64,000 nucleotides of DNA from Coffea arabica (lineage: Eukaryota; Streptophyta; Magnoliopsida; Gentianales; Rubiaceae), in NCBI RefSeq assembly GCF_036785885.1, contig NC_092326.1, positions 41,936,287 through 42,000,286 of the forward strand. Reading direction: 5' to 3'. The position numbers were made by a program, and so were the translations under genes. Shown piece by piece: positions 38,830-48,124 of this stretch (positions are counted from its first letter, which is position 1; every line of letters starts with the position of its first letter). Below the pieces are notes generated by a model. It was not told where the DNA came from. It worked only from the letters and a program-made list of their open reading frames with translations, and searched no databases.

Positions 38830-40329
38830 ATCCATAATAAGTCAAGAAATTTGCTGAATCTGCGCCATTACTTTACTTCTTCGATTGTTCTTGCGAGGGA
38901 TCTCGATGAGGGGTTGAATGACCATCCTCTTGGGTCGAGACTGATTAATTTCGTTCATTCTTGGGGATTATGGAGATTGACTGCAAATTGATTTCAAGTT
39001 ATCGTGTTTTTCTTGCCTACTTTAGGTGCCTCGCCAAATGACTTAATATGTTATTCGGGATTAATTTACCATAATTAATATCCCATCAGGGCAAAAAATT
39101 GAGGTGAAATTATACTCTCCTTTCGCCTTGAACCAGCAGCACATATGGCAACAGAGGGACAGTTAGGGGTATCCTATTCCAGTTTCTCAATTTGTCACAT
39201 GAAGTTGTGATTTTGTCGAATCCAGATTTTATGTGTAAAAGTCGGATTTGATTTTCGATCTGAGTGCAAATATGTTACCTAAGCATTTTGACTGTCAACT
39301 GATTTTAGATTACCTTGTCCTAGGCTTAGATATTGTGCATTGAGTTTCTATTTAAGTTGACGTTAATTACTATTGTCATCCAATAGTTGTAATATGGTTT
39401 AAACGAAAATGTTATGCAAATTCTAAAAAGGTAATCATTAATTAATTAATCCCTTAAATGATTTAGTTGAGTTTGTAAAATATGAACGTCGATGGAAAAT
39501 TTTATCAGATTGTCATTTTCTATCAAAAAATTTTTACGTTTTTCATTAATAGATTTTTCAATCGCATTTTTATCTTACATGTGTTGTTAAATAGTTACAA
39601 TATATTTTTCTACAAAAAAAAAACTCCCAAAAATAACAATCCAAGCGGGCTGAGTTAGTATAGGTCATGTAGCCTTTTGCGTTCGTTAGACAAATGAATC
39701 TTAATGGAATGGAGTATAAAATTGACAGGTTTTTCTCCCTTTGACCAACATATATGATGTGTCACTTCATGATAACGATCGGAGGAGAAGTTATCCTTAA
39801 TTTCATATTGTATTGTTTAAGCTCTTAAATAAGTTAATGTGTAATTATTTAGTCATTCTGTCAATTTCTACTGCATCATCCTAACTGAATGGAAGTACAA
39901 AATTATGCGCCTACAAAAAAAAAAAAAAAAAAAACAAAGGGCGAGAAAACGAGTAAAAGGATCAAATCACCATATTTCTTGTCATTTTAGACAGACTGTG
40001 GTGTGAAAAATAGTTTTTTCATAGATGAGCAAAATGTTATGTAAATTTATGATTTTCAGTAAATTTTTTGAGCTAAGTGGTAAACCTTTTTTGAGCAAAC
40101 AAATCGGTCAAAACAATCAGGATTGCTTAATAGCAAAGGATGTTGAGGGACCCTCAAAAGCTTTCAGTTAGTTGCGGTAATTGCGGACTAAATCAGTAGT
40201 GATAACGACTTCTATTCTTCCTCAGTCAAAACGCTGGCCTAATTAAATACTAATTACTTTATTAAACGTTCTTTAGAAATTCTAATCATTGCCTGGCCAG
40301 GCCAACAAATCAAAGGATTGCCACAGTTA
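38830..40329. other. Spacer between array copies 1 and 2
   Basis: It should start with the 3' UTR of copy 1. It contains a MITE at 39503-39650 and a poly-A run at 39914-39934. No further gene is seen. Confidence 0.5.
39503..39650. mobile_element. MITE, same style as 19163-19305
   Basis: The left end CAGATTGTCATTTTCTATCA and right end AATAACAATCCAAGCGGG correspond to the ends of the element at 19163-19305. The bodies share TCATTTTCT.TCA.AAAATT and ACAATATATTTTTCTAC-type words. Ends are approximate. Confidence 0.5.
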
Positions 40330-40695
40330 ATGCCTCAAGTCTTTGAAACTGACGGTTGAATCATCCATCTAAGTTTTAAATTTTAACTGAACTGACAGTG
40401 ACCTGAATCCTCCTGCTCAGTTTAATAACCAAGAAAGGATGAGTGTGTTTGAATAGGAGACTCTTTGGAACAATTTTTTTTGTTTTTCAAGTTATACAAT
40501 TTTGACCCAGGTTGGGTTTGTTCTTTAATTGCTTTATTTTCTTGTGTTTTTGTTTTCTAAAATCTTTTAAAAACTCATTATTGTTTTTTTTTTTTTTTTT
40601 TGGTTGATCGTTCAACTCATCTCTATTCTCTATCAAGAGGTCCTCTCAATCCGATGACTTGAGAACGTGTGACACGTCTGGGTCTGGGACAAGTA

Positions 40696-40909
40696 GGATT
40701 AAGGTTTATGGTTTTTTTTTTTTTCCCCTGCAACGATGGGACCTAAGCTAGCCTAATCTAGGAGAAAGGGTATAGCGAGATGGTCAACTAAGACCGGCCA
40801 CAATTTGTGGCAAATTTGTGGGAGACAAGGCTTGAATCCCTGACCTCCAGCATCACCTACATAGTGATGACCACTGGACCAAATGGCCAGTGGCGGATTA
40901 AGGTTTATG
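40696..40909 (-). mobile_element. tRNA-derived SINE with perfect 15-base target duplication
   Basis: GGATTAAGGTTTATG is exact at 40696-40710 and 40895-40909. The element between (40711-40894, 184 bases) lies on the minus strand. Its head carries a pol III A box, TGGTCCAGTGG, and about 30 bases on a B box-like GGATTCAAGCC. It then reads TTGTCTCCCACAAATTTG and ends in GGGG plus an A13 tail. Box order, tail and target duplication are all as expected for a plant SINE. The perfect duplication implies recent insertion. The parallel segmental copy at 43.6 kb lacks it, so it arrived after the duplication. A second copy of the family is at 61508-61794. Confidence 0.92.
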
Positions 40910-41406
40910 TTCGATTATCTGATCATTGTATATTTTACGTGATTTAATATATACTAAAATTAATTTGTTATACATGTCAATTTTGTTTATACACATCAGC
41001 TCAATTTGCCAATATGACACATTATTGACTTTAAACGTATGCTAACTTCTAAAAAAAAAACAATACAACCACATAAATAGTTACACATTTAAAAAACGTA
41101 AAATTAAACTCTAAATTCTAGAAATTTTTTTTAAAATTTGAAATTTCAAAACAATTCGCGGCCTGGTTCACAATTTCGATTATTATTTACTCCTAGAAAG
41201 AGTCACCAGTGAAGCTATTATATACCTTAAGGACTAAGGTACCAAAAATGTCTGGATTCAGTTGATCTAGAAATTCCCAGGAAGCTGCAAGAAGAACAGT
41301 TCTTGGAAGTGTAATGGCCAAGAAGTCTTGGATGTGACCCATCATGTCTTTTCAGGCATTGGGGATGACATTCACAAAATACAACCAGCTCGGTCTGGAG
41401 CTGTGA

Positions 41407-41418
41407 CTATAAATAGAG
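41407..41418 (+). promoter_or_regulatory. TATA box of array copy 2
   Basis: CTATAAATAGAG lies 163 bases before the start codon of copy 2. The flanks CGGTCTGGAGCTGTGA and GAAACAACACCAGAGTAAAG are nearly identical before copy 3. Confidence 0.8.
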
Positions 41419-41580
41419 GAAACAACACCAGAGTAAAGCATCAGCGGAAACAAGAACCTTTTTTGGCTGCTGCAAGCAGTACTAAATTACGACTCGGTTT
41501 CTCGTATATTCACTACTCTCCATTAGCTAGAGTATACTGCTAGGGATTTCATATATAAAAAGATTCTTTGATAAACATAT

Positions 41581-41784
41581 ATGGCTCTCTTGTCCAGCTT
41601 CTTCGCTTGCTTCTCTGATTCCCACAAGGTTGCTTGTGAAGGTGATGGTCATATGACGAGCAGCAGCCACCCCAAGCCAGGCAAGACGCAAAAAGGTAGT
41701 GAAGACAAATCGAAGAACAAATCTGAAGGTGCCCCAATTCCCATGTCATACTTCCCCATTGGAAGTGGACTATCTCGACTATGA
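41581..41784 (+). CDS. Small PIPxSYFP protein, array copy 2 (67 aa)
   Basis: An intronless 67-codon frame: MALLSSFFACFSDSHKVACE, a polar middle rich in Ser, Lys and Gly, then EGAPIPMSYFPIGSGLSRL. The N-terminal 16 residues and C-terminal 17 residues are identical in protein to copy 3. In the last 18 codons the two genes differ only by synonymous changes (ATT/ATC, GGA/GGG, CTA/TTA twice) and by the stop codon (TGA against TAG). In the middle they differ by replacements and indels. That pattern says the two ends are functional. Function is unknown. Cys residues at 10 and about 19 could be modified. An upstream frame at 41328-41543 overlaps the TATA box and is an artefact of the duplication. Confidence 0.82.
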   Translation: MALLSSFFACFSDSHKVACEGDGHMTSSSHPKPGKTQKGSEDKSKNKSEGAPIPMSYFPIGSGLSRL

Positions 41785-42130
41785 ATTCGCCCATTTCATC
41801 CAGAAAGCTCGGTCTTTACTTTGAAGCATGGATTTGCTATCCAGTCCGATTTGCTTAGTGGGATTGATTCATTCATTCTTTTATGTGTCAGAATTGTATC
41901 TTGATGTTGATGTATTGTTTTGAGGGGTGAATATAAAAATTGGTCCGTTATTTGCAGTTATTGAATATACAGGGTTCATTTAGTTTCAGATTGCATTTTA
42001 TTATCGTTATCTGTTATTTTGGCTTTTCTTTCGGCACACAGTTGAGGGGCTCAGCCAAAAACAATTATGAAACCGCTTTAAATCAGCACATGATCAGCCA
42101 ATGAGGCCTTGATCTTGTGTTTATGATAAT

Positions 42131-43090
42131 CAAGGAGGTGTACGGATGAGAATGAACAAATGGAGTGACGTTCTGCGGCAGCTACAAATACAGTCGTATC
42201 TGTTCTGGGACCTTCTTGGCTCTCTCAAGTTTCTTGTAGTTAAGCTATTGATGATAAGGCTAAGGATTGGATTGTTGCACTATCAATAGATCCAAACTCT
42301 CTACCTGAATTTGCTGCCAAGCGGGATATTCTCGGATGCAAAGGAAGGATCTATATTGTGGATCATTTGGTGAGCTGAGAAGTCAAAAATTTCTCCTGAG
42401 ACAATCTTGCTAGGAGAGAAATCATAAGGAAAATGCAGAAGGTGGGACAGGTGCTGATCAATTAATGGCTTGAGTATTGAAGATGCTACATAGGAAGTTG
42501 TTGCAGTCATCCATTCCCAGTTGAAGAATTCCAGATTAATCCTGCTGATTAGGATAGTTTTGTGGGGCGAACATTGCTATGATCATCGGATCATATTATG
42601 ATCATAACGATAGAATTCGCTGTCATGGCATTGCAGCCAGTCAGAATTAGGCATATTGTATATGGTATTGAGCGGAAGCAAAGTCAGTTAGAACTCTTGT
42701 ATCACAGCAGCAATAGTCTATATGTGATTGATTGTAGCTACAGATTAAGTAAAATCATCAGCACCACACCTTCATTTCTCTCTCTACTCTTACCTGTATT
42801 TTCTTCTTCTTGCTTTTTTTTTTTCTCCTCTTCTGAATTCTTGCCCCAATTCTTTCTTCCTATTCTTCTTTACTCCTTTTCTGTTTGATTCATTTCCAGC
42901 TCTCAATCATTACACTATCAATTAATACACATGGTCGTTCACTATCTTTTTACTTCGCATGCATGCATTACATTCCAAGAAAGTGTTGGCAATAACTTTT
43001 CTGCAAAAACTCTCCAAAAAATACGATTCAATGGGGCTGTTAGTTTTCTGATCAGCATTTGTCAGGAAGAAGAAATAAGTGAAATGTGCT
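42131..43090. other. Spacer between duplicated units
   Basis: No gene is supported. The frame at 42598-42888 ends in a Ser/Phe-rich low-complexity run (TTCTTCTTG and T tracts) and is probably chance. A MITE-end-like segment, TTTCTGCAAAAACTCTCC, lies near 42998-43040. Confidence 0.5.
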
Positions 43091-43970
43091 TTAAATGACC
43101 GAACAAGTCTTTAAAACTGATAATTGGTTGAATGATCCCTCCTCCAAGACTGAAGTTTTTAACTAAACTGACTAAAACCTGAATCGCATACTACTCATGA
43201 AATGACAATCAAAGAAGGAGGGACACTATTCAGTTTGCGCGGAGATTGGTGAATACATGGCACAACCTAGTCAAACCACGCAGTTAATTGGCTATCTTAA
43301 TTTCTTTGACATTTCTTACTTATGCGCGTCGCTTTTTAATCCACAATGCACAATTTGAAATTAGTAATTCCTAAATGTCACTGTTAAATACTAAAGACAA
43401 CTCAAAATGATGTCAACATATACAACTACTTTTTTCTTAATTGGACCAAGTTTTGAGCCTTGCAATTTTGACCCGGGTTATAGGTTTCTTTTTCTTGACT
43501 TGTTCCTTCTTTTTTCCTTTTCATTGGTTGAATAGTCCATCTGAGTTCAGCTAAAATGTCAAACCTTTGGCGTCTCCTCAATCCTATGACTTTGACAACA
43601 TAAGACACGTAGTATCTATATAGTAGCCAGTCAAACCACACCACAGTCACAATTGAACCAACTTAAATCGTGGAGTTCCTTGAAATTTCATAAGCGATCC
43701 GTGGCCTACTCCAGAATTGGATTGTTACTCCGAGTTGTAGAATGAGTCATCGTTAAAGCTATTACTTGAAAGGTACCTGAGGTAACACAACTGTCCGGAA
43801 TCAGTTGACCTAGAGGTTACCTGCCAGGAAGTTGGGAGAAGAAACTACTGTTCTGGCAATAATTAGGTACGTAATGGCCAAGAAATCTTGGATAAGTCAT
43901 TTCTGGCATTCGGGGATGTTTCGTGGCTGCCACATTCACAAAATACATCCAGCTCGGTCTAGAGCTGTGA

Positions 43971-43982
43971 CTATAAATAGAG
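43971..43982 (+). promoter_or_regulatory. TATA box of array copy 3
   Basis: CTATAAATAGAG lies 155 bases before the start codon. About 165 bases upstream, AATCAGTTGACCTAG contains a W-box core (TTGACC). In copy 2 the corresponding site reads TTGATC, so the core is lost there. Confidence 0.8.
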
Positions 43983-44136
43983 GAAACAACACGAGAGTAA
44001 AGCATCAGCGGAAAGAGCAACAATTTTTTGCAGCAAGCAGTACTAAATTACGACTCAGTTTCTCGTATATTCAACCCATTAGCTAGAGTATACTGCTAGG
44101 GATTTCATATATAAAAAGCTTCTTTGATAAACATAT

Positions 44137-44346
44137 ATGGCTCTCTTGTCCAGCTTCTTCGCTTGCTTCTCAGATTCCCATAAGGTTGCTTGCCAAGGTG
44201 ATGATCATATGATAAGCTGCAGGCACCACAAGGCAAGCAAGGAGCTGCAAAAGGGTAGTGATCAAGAAAAATTGAAGAGCAAGTCCAAAGGTGCCCCAAT
44301 TCCCATGTCATACTTCCCCATCGGGAGTGGATTATCTCGATTATAG
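44137..44346 (+). CDS. Small PIPxSYFP protein, array copy 3 (69 aa)
   Basis: An intronless 69-codon frame: MALLSSFFACFSDSHKVACQ, a middle with extra Cys and His (MISCRHHKAS), a Lys/Glu-rich section, then KGAPIPMSYFPIGSGLSRL. It is the closest relative of copy 2, being two residues longer through middle indels. Promoter, leader and 3' flank are shared with copy 2 by segmental duplication. The leader shows the same GCTAGAGTATACTGCTAGGG word just upstream of the gene. Overlapping minus-strand frames at 44105-44497 are shadows. Function is unknown; the conserved SYFPIGS tail is the obvious candidate for an interaction motif. Confidence 0.82.
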   Translation: MALLSSFFACFSDSHKVACQGDDHMISCRHHKASKELQKGSDQEKLKSKSKGAPIPMSYFPIGSGLSRL

Positions 44347-44609
44347 ATCCGCCTGTTTCAGCCTGATCAGAGCTAGGTCTTGCCAAGTTAGCTAGTTGGA
44401 TGCATTGATTTGTTATCCAGTATGATTTGTTTAGTGGGATTGATTCACTCATTCGTTTATGTGTCGGAAATGTAGGTTGCCGTAGACTAATTAGCAAAGC
44501 CTTTGTTATTCATGTAATGTTTTGACAGGTGAATATGAAGACTGAAATTGTTTGCAGTTAATACACAAGGTTCATTAAGTTTGCGACTTGTTTGTTTTCT
44601 TTTTGTCAG

Positions 44610-45303
44610 GGTTAGTCCCAAGCAAATAAATCAAATAGAGAAATAAGGCAAACGCAAACAAATCAAACAGAGAAACAAGCAAATAAATCAAATAAAGAAA
44701 TACAAAAAATTTTACGTGGTTCGATCCAATTGACCTACGTTCACTTGTGATACGTGATTCGGTTCAATTAACCTATGTCTACATGCGATACATCCACGTG
44801 CGAAGTGTGATTCGGTCCAATTGACTTAACCTACATCCACGTACGTCGTGCGATACGTGGTTCGGTTTCAATCCAATTGACCTACGTCCACATGCGATAT
44901 ATCCACGTGCGAAACATTAGCAAATTCACTATAACAGAAAGAGAGTACGAAAGAGAAAGTACAAAACTTAGAAAATAATTCTAAGATTCAAAAGGCACCT
45001 AAAATTGAAAACACAAAAGAATCTAAATAGTATAAATTGCTTAACAGTCCAAATGTTCATAACCTACTCTTTTGATTTGATACCTAACCAAAACTTCTTT
45101 TAAACCGAGATTTGATGCCTAACCAGAATTTCTTTTAGACCGGGACATGAGCCCTACCCGCAAAGCTCTCTTCAAATAGTGTCTATGGCCCTTGAACCAG
45201 TGCTTTTAGCACGTTTAAACTCACTATATTTATAATCAATAAAAGGAGATACTCTTTATAAAACTTTTGATGCGAAAGACAAACTAAATTTTTTTTTTCC
45301 CTA
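44610..45303. mobile_element. ~690-base insertion with repeated ACGTGG-TTCGG modules
   Basis: Unit A reads directly from CTTTCGGCAC into ACAGTTGAGGGGC. Unit B has about 690 extra bases at this point, starting GGTTAGTCCCAAGC and ending TTTTCCCTAAC before ACATAGTTGAGGGC. The extreme ends GTTAG and CTAAC are inverted, but I see no clear target duplication. The 5' part repeats CAAATAAATCAAATAGAGAAA-like text several times. At 44715-44918 three to four diverged modules of about 50-60 bases carry TTCGGTCCAATTGACCTACG and CCACGTGCGA. No coding capacity. The element class is unresolved. Confidence 0.65.
44715..44918 (+). repeat. Diverged tandem modules rich in CACGTG/ACGTGG words
   Basis: Repeated words are CCAATTGACCTACGT, TGCGATACATCCACGTGCGA and TACGTGGTTCGGT. 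Several contain a G-box core CACGTG. They lie inside the insertion in unit B, roughly 0.4-0.6 kb downstream of array copy 3. Confidence 0.7.
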
Positions 45304-45400
45304 ACACATAGTTGAGGGCTTCAGCCAAAGACAATGAACCAAAAAACAGCTTTAAATCAGCACACACGATCAGCCAATGAGGCCTTGATCTTGTGCCCTC

Positions 45401-48124
45401 AGTATAAGTATAATGCGTGCTCGAATTTGAAAGGATTTTAAATTTTTCATCAAATCTTTCAATTCAATTCAAATGCAGTCCAAACTAATTCCTCTCGTAT
45501 CAAATGTCATGGGACCAAGTCAACAAGAACAGTGATCTATCCGCCGCTCAATCTTCATTGGAGACGTGTACTATCTTTCTTCCTTGCTTACTTTTGTCGC
45601 ACTAAAACCCGTCAGCTGACAGCCAGTCTAGTCACAGCCAGAACCATGAACCAAAGAGCAAAGAACAAGTGAATCACGCTTTTTCCTCAGTATCTTTCAT
45701 GCCTCGCTCCTCGTCATTAATTTATGTACCGTACATCAGGACCACGGCAACCCCCACCCCCCATTTGTTTCAATTGTTTTATTATCTCAGGCTCCCTTTG
45801 GATTCAAGAGTTTTTCAAAAATTAATTTTTTAAATATTATTAAAATTTTTAAAAAATACTCTAAAAAGTAGTCTAAATTTTTTAATATTTAAAAAATATT
45901 CTAAAATATATTCTAAAAATTCTGCTACAGTAAAATTTTTCAGGTAACAGAGAGAATAGTTTTCTGTAGAAAAAATTTTACGCGTCCGTAAACATATTTT
46001 TAATCACTGTTTTGTTTTATATATAATCATTACAATACATTTTTCTATAATAGCGCCGAAAGAACGAACGGGTTTAATTGGCCTTAAACCCGACGACTAT
46101 TTTTTTTTTTTTTAACTTTAATTTGCGCAGTGTTGAAATGCAAAAGAAAACACAGATCTTTCTTTTTCTTCCACTTCGAATCTGTCAGCAGCTAAATGTG
46201 AATAGTAGTGTAATTTGAACACAACCCAAAAAGTTGCCTTCTCTCCCCGTGAATTCTTTTTGTTTGCCCCATGAATGCTTATGTTGTACGATTCTGCTGC
46301 ATCAGATTTGGACTCCTGGATGGATGTTGAGGGTAAACCACAGCATAACACAGAGACAAAGCAGAGCCAGACGCCAACCTCTCAATGGCCCCATTCATTT
46401 GTTATTGAATGATGATGACTAGCAAAAGGGTGTGAACTAAGCTAATCAAATCCAATGCCCTAGTGTTGGTGTTCAAACTTATTTGATTACGTTAACGAAT
46501 TTAAAATTTTGTTCAAATGTAACTTATTTATTGGATGAATAAAACTAAAAAATGAGTGAGTTTTTTTTTTTTTTATCGAGTGTAAAACACCGTTCAAATT
46601 TAGTTTGATTGATCGAGAAATCAAATTTGACTGGGCTTTTATGAAGTTGAACTCGGTTCGAATATCGAGTTTGTTGATTCATCTTTCATCTTACACTCAA
46701 AACATATTACGCCTCTGTTCCGGTAAAATTATACTTACCTTTCATTTTGTTACACATATTAGCAAGTTTAATTAATTCAATCATTCTTGTTTAGTATACA
46801 TCACTCCGCTTATATTAGCCTTAGTGTTATATTTACGTACCTCACTAAGATAATTGATTAACGAAGTAACATATTTATTGATCAAGATGTACGTTAAACG
46901 TTAGCATAGTAGTTAAATGGTGTACATTTTGTCCTTGTATTAAAAAAAAAAAAAGAAAGAAATAGATCTATAATTTGAACCCGCAAGAGCAATATAACAA
47001 TTAAATTTGGATACAAGATCATTACAGAGGTACGAGTATATTTCTTCGCAATTAACAAAGATTATTACATGTCTGTGTGTATACTGAAAGTTTGGATTGT
47101 TTATCAAATTAGCAGAGATGTCAGAGAGTATATTATGCAAAGAATGACTTCACTATTGATTTTCAATTTGAGAAAATTAATCTAAAGACTAACGTCGTAG
47201 AGTATATATTTATTGATTTGTCTAACGGGTATCAAATATTTGTTTAATTTCCTGCATAATTATTTTTGAAAAAAAAAACAATATGTCATTTTTGAAAGAT
47301 AGAAAAAGATATATTATTCAAACTTAAAAATTAATAATATCATTTTTAAAAAATAAAAAATTCAAAATGTAAAAAATTTAATGAAAGTTAGTACTTTATT
47401 TTTTAAAAATAACAGAATTATTTTTAAAATTTACTTTATTTATTTATGGGATATGAGTTATGCATTATTAAAATAAATATTTGACTTAATTATGGACCCA
47501 TGCTATTACACCTTATGGAGTATAATCCATTATGAGTGAAAGTGTAATAAAAAAGGAGAAAATGAAATGCTGACGCAGGCCTGTGAATTACATAGCATTG
47601 TAGATGCTCTGAGAACCATTACCGACTGCTGCTGCATTTTTTTTTTGTTTTAACTCTTCTTTTCTTCTCAACTCTTTGGAAACGTGTTACCAACAACATT
47701 CTGCTCACCCACTCCCTCCCCCTGTTCCTCTCTAATTACTCATAGTCAGCAGTCTCAGGTCTTCTCTACAGCAAATTCTGTGCAACTAAAAGTTTCATCC
47801 ATATTCGATACGTCTCTTACCCGCATTACCGCTATAACTCGGGCCGCCACTCCTCTGCATTTACTCAACAACCATTTCTCCTAGGTCCTTTCTTCCTCTT
47901 CTTATGTTGTCAACAATGTCCTTTTCTCTCCAATGGGTTTTTCTTAGAAACGTGATCACTTTTGATTGAACTCAACCCCACCAGAAAAAGAGAGGGCCTT
48001 TTACTGAATAAAACAAATAAAAAGTGTGTCTTTTTGCCTCTCTCATGAATCTCTGCTTTGGGATTGATACTGTAGCTTGTAATACCAGAATAAAGAATTT
48101 GAATAGGGATTGGTACAGAAACTA
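45401..48124. other. Intergenic stretch before arogenate dehydratase
   Basis: No gene is supported. 45790-46085 shows MITE-like text (CTCCCTTTGGATTC to GAACGGGTTTAATTGGCC). The AT-rich part at 46700-47540 has no visible structure. The last 400 bases contain CT-rich leader-like text, probably the 5' UTR and promoter of the next gene. The frame at 47684-47884 lies in that leader. Confidence 0.45.

Larger units (their letters stand above)
40330..42130 (+). repeat. Segmental tandem duplication, unit A (contains array copy 2)
   Basis: This block aligns in order with 43090-45400. Shared landmarks, in order: 'CAAGTCTTTGAAACTGA' against 'CAAGTCTTTAAAACTGA'; ATTTTGACCCAGG or ATTTTGACCCGGG; the whole promoter around CAGCTCGGTCT.GAGCTGTGAC; the coding region; and the downstream TCAGCCAATGAGGCCTTGAT. 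Unit A alone carries the SINE at 40711-40894. Unit B alone carries the insertion at about 44610-45303. Confidence 0.8.
43090..45400 (+). repeat. Segmental tandem duplication, unit B (contains array copy 3)
   Basis: This is the partner of 40330-42130, in the same orientation and about 2.6 kb downstream. It aligns through promoter, gene and 3' flank. It is longer than unit A because of an insertion of about 690 bases in the 3' flank, and it lacks the SINE of unit A. The ends are approximate, since similarity fades gradually. Confidence 0.8.

Noticed and set aside
41328..41543. Frame conserved between units A and B upstream of array copies 2 and 3 (also 43832-44086)
   Set aside because: It runs straight through the TATA box and leader, and the two versions start differently. 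Similarity is explained by duplicated promoter DNA.
44105..44497. 130-codon minus-strand frame opposite array copy 3, with a similar one at 41549-41794
   Set aside because: It is the antisense shadow of the small-protein genes; the plus-strand frame has the conserved protein ends and the promoter.
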